NCBI GenBank assembly: GCA_934486755.1
Contig: CAKSQT010000079.1
Span: forward strand, 1-7,447
DNA length: 7,447 bases
Direction: 5' to 3'
DNA from: an uncultured Eubacteriales bacterium
GTDB lineage: Bacteria; Bacillota; Clostridia; Oscillospirales; Acutalibacteraceae
A program made the translations under genes and the position numbers. Positions 5,020 through 7,447 of the stretch are shown here, one piece after another. The first letter of the stretch is position 1. The number at the start of each line of letters is the position of its first letter. The notes beneath the pieces were generated by a model. The model was not told the DNA's origin and did no database searches. It was given only the letters and a program-made list of their open reading frames with translations.

Positions 5020-5049
5020 TTGACAAAAAATGACAATTCTCGACATTAT
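5020..5049 (+). promoter_or_regulatory. Possible upstream promoter
   Basis: TTGACA (5020-5025), 18 bases, CATTAT (5044-5049). The -10 is only 4 of 6. If used, its start would fall on the WalR-like box. Low support. Confidence 0.3.
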
Positions 5050-5053
5050 AAAT

Positions 5054-5070
5054 TGTTACAACTTTGTAAC
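5054..5070 (+). promoter_or_regulatory. WalR (YycF)-type binding box
   Basis: TGTTAC-AACTT-TGTAAC is an exact match to the WalR direct repeat TGT(A/T)A(A/T/C)-N5-same. It also sits in a 10-bp inverted repeat, AAATTGTTAC (5050-5059) with GTAACAATTT (5066-5075). It lies about 60 bp upstream of the -35 of a cell-wall gene, fitting the known wall-hydrolase content of the WalKR regulon. Confidence 0.55.
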
Positions 5071-5130
5071 AATTTGATTTATTTGAAATTTATTCGTCAA
5101 ATTACACAAAACATAGGGGTAAAAATGACT

Positions 5131-5159
5131 TTGACATCGTTAAAACTATGGATTATAAT
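5131..5159 (+). promoter_or_regulatory. Consensus sigma-A promoter of the 3D-domain gene
   Basis: TTGACA (5131-5136), 17 bases, TATAAT (5154-5159): a perfect match in both hexamers and spacing. Start near 5166, giving a leader of about 65 bases. Confidence 0.92.
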
Positions 5160-5168
5160 GTGCAACGG

Positions 5169-5214
5169 CTTGAGGAAATTCAAGTAGGCGTGACGGATTT
5201 AACCTTCGTCAGCC
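5169..5214 (+). promoter_or_regulatory. Two tandem hairpins in the 5' leader
   Basis: CTTGA (5169-5173) pairs with TCAAG (5180-5184). GGC-TGACG (5187-5195, one bulged G at 5190) pairs with CGTCAGCC (5207-5214). The second ends four bases before the AAGGAG ribosome site (5218-5223), so it could affect translation or mRNA stability. No match to a known riboswitch is claimed. Confidence 0.45.
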
Positions 5215-5230
5215 TAAAAGGAGTTATTGG

Positions 5231-6307
5231 ATGATAGAGAAATTAAAGTATCATTTTACCTGCGCGGTATGCGGCAGGAAAATGCGCGTGGCGTGTGCGG
5301 CTGTTTTAACTGCACTGACTATCGCGGTAGTTACTTTGCTTAGCTGTTCTACCAAGACAATAATTGTCTCCGACGGAGAGTTGACATACACGGTTCACAC
5401 GGTTGGCTCGAATATAGCCTCGGTTGTATCGGGACTTAAATTGAAGTCGGACAGTTATAATATTATAGACGCTGGGGTCAAAAACGGCGTCAAGATGCTC
5501 AGAATTGAATACACGTTCCCCGTGTATATCACCGTGGGCAGCGAAACCAAAACAATTGAGTTTGCAGGCGGAACAGTAAAGGACGCATTGGGTGCTGTCG
5601 GAATAGAGCCCGATGAGAACGATATGGTAGAGCCTTCGCTCGATACCGTAATATCCGATACGGTATATATAGATTATGTTGATGTCGAGTATGTTTCGGG
5701 CACCTATTCGGAGACTATACCTTATTCGCTTGACGTTGTTTATTCGGACAGTTATGCCGCGGGAACCACGACAGTAAGCGAGGGTACAAACGGCTTGCAG
5801 AACGTAAGCTACACCTCTAAGCTGGTGAACGGCACGGCGGTGGAAACCACCATAACGCAGGTTGACGTTTTAAGTCAGGCTGTAAACGGTATCAAGACCG
5901 TCGGCACAAAGGCGGTAAGTCTGCCCGTAAAATCAAGCTCGCAGGTTAATTCGGTGTCAACGCTTACGCCGTCGGTAGACATTCAGCTTGACGCCAACGG
6001 CAACCCCGTAAACTACAAGTCGAAGATGGTATCGCGCGCTACTGCGTACACCTACACAGGTCACAACTGTGCGACGGGCGTTGCGCCGCAGCCTGGTTAT
6101 ATCGCGGTAAACCCCAACGTAATACCCTACGGCACAAAGATGTATATAAAAACAGCAGACGGCAGTTATATCTACGGATATGCGGTTGCTGCCGACACGG
6201 GCGGATTTATCAAAAAACACCCGACGGGCGTAGACCTGTTTATGGCTACCAAGAGCGCCTGCACGGCGTTCGGCGTCCGCAATGTTGAAATTTATATTCT
6301 TGAATAG
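5231..6307 (+). CDS. Cell-wall protein with DUF348, G5 and 3D domains (YabE/Rpf-like)
   Basis: A 358-aa exported protein with the YabE/RpfB-like domain layout of Firmicutes. A basic N-terminus and membrane segment (about 19-38) anchor it outside; LLSC at 36-39 is a loose lipobox. Two DUF348 ubiquitin-like repeats follow (about 42-90 and 97-145), then a G5 domain (about 150-228), a Ser/Val-rich linker and a C-terminal 3D domain (about 268-357). The 3D domain shares the fold of MltA-type lytic transglycosylases and is expected to cut peptidoglycan glycan strands. ATAYTYTGHNCATG and DTGGFIKKHPTGVDLF carry Asp322 and Asp335; the first family Asp is Asn294 (AVNPNVIPYGT). AAGGAG lies seven bases before the ATG. 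It is a single gene. Confidence 0.93.
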   Translation: MIEKLKYHFTCAVCGRKMRVACAAVLTALTIAVVTLLSCSTKTIIVSDGELTYTVHTVGSNIASVVSGLKLKSDSYNIIDAGVKNGVKMLRIEYTFPVYITVGSETKTIEFAGGTVKDALGAVGIEPDENDMVEPSLDTVISDTVYIDYVDVEYVSGTYSETIPYSLDVVYSDSYAAGTTTVSEGTNGLQNVSYTSKLVNGTAVETTITQVDVLSQAVNGIKTVGTKAVSLPVKSSSQVNSVSTLTPSVDIQLDANGNPVNYKSKMVSRATAYTYTGHNCATGVAPQPGYIAVNPNVIPYGTKMYIKTADGSYIYGYAVAADTGGFIKKHPTGVDLFMATKSACTAFGVRNVEIYILE

Positions 6308-6310
6308 CAA

Positions 6311-6336
6311 AAACGTCCTCGGCAACGAGGACGTTT
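6311..6336. terminator. Terminator-like hairpin after the 3D-domain gene
   Basis: AAACGTCCTCG (6311-6321) pairs perfectly with CGAGGACGTTT (6326-6336) around a GCAA tetraloop. Only TTT follows on the plus strand, while the minus strand gives TTTTT, so rightward termination may depend on later hairpins. An inverted near-copy is at 6673-6704. Confidence 0.65.
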
Positions 6337-6554
6337 GAGCGTGCCGAAAAAGGCGGCACGCTCTTGGACGGGAATGCCGTTCGCTCGAAAATCATAGATT
6401 TTCGGACTGCACTCACGACTCTTGCGGTACCCAAAGAAAATTTTCGCTTGGAGCGCGAATTTTCTTTGACCGCGGCGCCATAACAACCTCTTTTTCTCTG
6501 CCACTGGCAGCAATCGTTTGTTATGCTCCGCCAATACCACCCCAGTGTCCTTGA

Positions 6555-6585
6555 AAAACCGCTTGTTTAGCGGTTTTCGCTTTTT
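6555..6585 (+). terminator. Possible second rightward terminator
   Basis: AAAACCGCT (6555-6563) with AGCGGTTTT (6569-6577), then CGC and TTTTT (6581-6585). The T-run is three bases away from the stem, so efficiency is doubtful. Confidence 0.4.
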
Positions 6586-6671
6586 AGGTGTTTTTCCGCC
6601 GCACTTGTCAGCGGAAAAACGGAGAATGCGGCGTTCACGCCGCAGAGGTATAAATTGGGGTCTATCGACAG

Positions 6672-6704
6672 AAAAAAACGTCCTCGTTGCTGAGGACGTT
6701 TTTT
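6672..6704. terminator. Bidirectional terminator of the ProX-type gene
   Basis: AAAAAACGTCCTC (6673-6685) pairs with GAGGACGTTTTTT (6692-6704). On the minus strand the stem ends in a run of seven Ts and directly follows the stop codon, which it overlaps by two bases. On the plus strand it ends in six Ts, so it can also stop rightward transcription. Confidence 0.88.
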
Positions 6705-7185
6705 ATATGGTTACAATATTTACGTTGCTGCCGTTCTTTTTGAGGATAGCTATTAAATCTTCGGATTTAAGCCACACGGTTGCGGTGTTGTCATTGGGGT
6801 GTATGCCTATCGGCGTGCCTGTAAAATCGGCGTCCAGATAGAAAATAACTCTATGCTCACGGTCGTTCAAAAGACCGAACGGGGTTACGGCGCCTGGTAT
6901 AAGCTTCATAATGGCGTTCAGATCTTCTGGGGATGCAAAGGTCAGGCTGCGCAGTCCGTTAGCCTTTCGGAAAGCCTTTAAGTCGACCCGTTTATCGCCC
7001 TTGACGGTAATCAGATAGTAATTTCTTTTCTTATCGTCACGCACAAAAAGATTTTTTGCGTCATATTCGGGGTAGGGGATTTCAATTTGCGAAAGCTCCT
7101 CCATATTGAAGGCCGCCTTGTGTTCGGTAATCTCGTACTTTATGTTCTCTTTTTTTAAAAGCTCATATATTTCCTGTTTGTTCAT
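6703..7185 (-). CDS. ProX/YbaK-type aminoacyl-tRNA deacylase (likely Ala-tRNA-Pro editing)
   Basis: A 160-aa stand-alone editing domain of the YbaK/ProRS-INS superfamily, prolyl-tRNA-synthetase-associated (PrdX/ProXp-ala-like) branch. These enzymes hydrolyse mischarged tRNA, typically Ala-tRNA-Pro. Signatures seen: AKNLFVRD (43-50) with conserved Lys44, ITVKGDKRVDLK (59-70), PGAVTPFGLLND (97-108) and IGIHPNDNTATVWL (126-139). This is full length for the family. I chose the ATG at 7185, with GAGG six bases upstream; the frame stays open further only because it reads through the terminator and tRNA gene, giving the well-known spurious 'VAQFGRALRSGRRGRRFE' peptide. It lies just downstream of a tRNA-Pro gene. 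Confidence 0.9.
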   Translation of the reverse strand: MNKQEIYELLKKENIKYEITEHKAAFNMEELSQIEIPYPEYDAKNLFVRDDKKRNYYLITVKGDKRVDLKAFRKANGLRSLTFASPEDLNAIMKLIPGAVTPFGLLNDREHRVIFYLDADFTGTPIGIHPNDNTATVWLKSEDLIAILKKNGSNVNIVTI

Positions 7186-7212
7186 AGCGTACCTCGCGTG
7201 ATTTACAGTCTG

Positions 7213-7255
7213 AAAAAATAAAATCGACAGATCCCAATAGGGGTTTGTCGATTTT
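7213..7255 (-). terminator. Intrinsic terminator between tRNA-Pro and the deacylase gene
   Basis: On the minus strand AAAATCGACA (7255-7246) pairs with TGTCGATTTT (7229-7220), followed by ATTTTTT. It begins one base after the tRNA CCA end and stops 28 bases before the deacylase ATG, so deacylase expression would need read-through or a promoter I cannot see. Confidence 0.85.
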
Positions 7256-7332
7256 TGGTCGAGATGACAGGATTCGAACCTGCGGCCTCTGCGTCCCGAA
7301 CGCAGCGCTCTACCAAACTGAGCCACATCTCG
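7256..7332 (-). tRNA. tRNA-Pro (anticodon CGG), CCA encoded
   Basis: A 77-nt cloverleaf on the minus strand. The acceptor is CGAGATG (7332-7326) with CATCTCG (7266-7260), discriminator A73 at 7259 and encoded CCA at 7258-7256. The D arm contains GCTCAGTTTGGTAGAGC. The anticodon stem CTGCG/CGCAG encloses loop TTCGGGA, anticodon CGG at 7298-7296, reading CCG. The T arm is GCAGGTTCGAATCCTGT. C1:G72 and A73 are the hallmark acceptor features of bacterial tRNA-Pro. Upstream sequence is AT-rich but shows no clear -35/-10 pair. Confidence 0.97.
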
Positions 7333-7380
7333 ATATATAAATATTAAATTGTAAAATAAATTAGTTTGACGTTTCCAAAG

Positions 7381-7447
7381 AGCGCTGCTACGCAGCTTAC
7401 ACTCGAAACAATCTCGCATAGCTCGCTTGGAGCGCGTCGCTCTGCTC
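7381..7447. repeat. Probable dispersed repeat, cut by the window edge
   Basis: A GC-rich non-coding block after AT-rich flank. It contains a GCTGC-TAC-GCAGC hairpin (7384-7396 region) and the 14-mer TCGCTTGGAGCGCG (7423-7436), which is identical to the loop region of the long hairpin at 6444-6457. Confidence 0.35.

Larger units (their letters stand above)
4742..5230. other. 489-bp intergenic region upstream of the 3D-domain gene
   Basis: From left to right: the right hairpin repeat (4764-4809), heptamer repeats (4795-4829), an AT-rich terminator hairpin (4825-4859), an unassigned AT-rich block (4860-5010), 10-bp-spaced GACA repeats (5021-5046), a WalR-like box (5054-5070), a consensus promoter (5131-5159) and two leader hairpins. 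No credible gene was found; a 25-codon ORF at 4927-5004 has only weak support. Confidence 0.7.
6308..6702. other. Gene-free, hairpin-packed 395-bp stretch
   Basis: No credible gene. Hairpins, in order: 6311-6336; 6337-6363 (10-bp stem GAGCGTGCCG); 6386-6404 (CGAAAATC, ATA loop); 6424-6473 (long imperfect stem CAAAGAAAATT..CGC plus GCGGT/ACCGC); 6479-6525 (CATAACAA/TTGTTATG enclosing CTGCC/GGCAG); 6555-6577 (AAAACCGCT); 6590-6620 (GTTTTTCCGC); 6627-6644 (TGCGGCG); 6673-6704. The two outermost are inverted copies of each other. Confidence 0.8.

Noticed and set aside
5166..5230. c-di-AMP (ydaO/yuaA) riboswitch, which often precedes wall-hydrolase genes
   Set aside because: The leader is only about 65 bases, too short for that riboswitch, and the hairpins do not resemble it.
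6518..6841. Plus-strand 107-codon frame
   Set aside because: It crosses several hairpins, the bidirectional terminator and the 3' end of the deacylase gene on the other strand.
7186..7419. N-terminal extension of the deacylase reading frame to 238 aa
   Set aside because: It reads through the intrinsic terminator and the tRNA-Pro gene; the peptide it gives is the familiar mistranslated-tRNA sequence. The ATG at 7185 has its own ribosome site.

Overview
The window looks like chromosomal DNA of a low-to-moderate GC Firmicute, most likely a gut-type Clostridium relative (Oscillospiraceae/Ruminococcaceae-like). The evidence is strong AGGAGG-type ribosome binding sites, sigma-A promoters, T-tailed intrinsic terminators, and a gene set (Y-family polymerase, XRE + ImmA pair, hemolysin III/PAQR protein, DUF348-G5-3D wall protein, YbaK-type editing protein) typical of that group. 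The taxonomic call rests on protein style only.

Region 1 (1-2977) is the most interesting. A leftward cluster encodes a two-site zinc-ribbon protein, a sigma-region-4-like protein (ATGA overlap) and a DNA polymerase IV (dinB). A rightward pair encodes a small XRE repressor and an ImmA/IrrE-type metallopeptidase (14-nt overlap). Between them, two near-consensus sigma-A promoters lie on mirror-image 25-bp arms and point at each other. Each carries the same ATTACGTAAT-like operator between its -35 and -10. This has the layout of a phage/ICE-type repressor-antirepressor switch, here placed over a mutagenic polymerase. dinB also has its own promoter with a degenerate LexA/DinR-like box, so it may be under two damage-responsive controls.

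Region 2 (2978-4071) is a 407-bp gap with a small cluster of DnaA-box-like 9-mers, then a hemolysin III/PAQR membrane protein ending in a strong terminator. Region 3 (4078-4809) is an AT-rich segment bracketed by inverted 46-bp copies of one hairpin repeat. It holds a ribbon-helix-helix remnant without a start codon and a 103-aa protein I do not recognise. Heptamer repeats follow it.

Region 4 (4810-6307) holds a 3D-domain cell-wall protein. Its promoter is a perfect TTGACA-17-TATAAT, with an exact WalR-type direct repeat upstream and two hairpins in the leader. Region 5 (6308-6704) has no gene but is packed with at least eight hairpins and is bracketed by inverted copies of one terminator hairpin. 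Region 6 (6703-7332, leftward) is a CCA-encoding tRNA-Pro(CGG), an intrinsic terminator, and a ProX/YbaK-type tRNA-editing deacylase, a plausible functional pair. The last ~65 bp look like part of another dispersed repeat.
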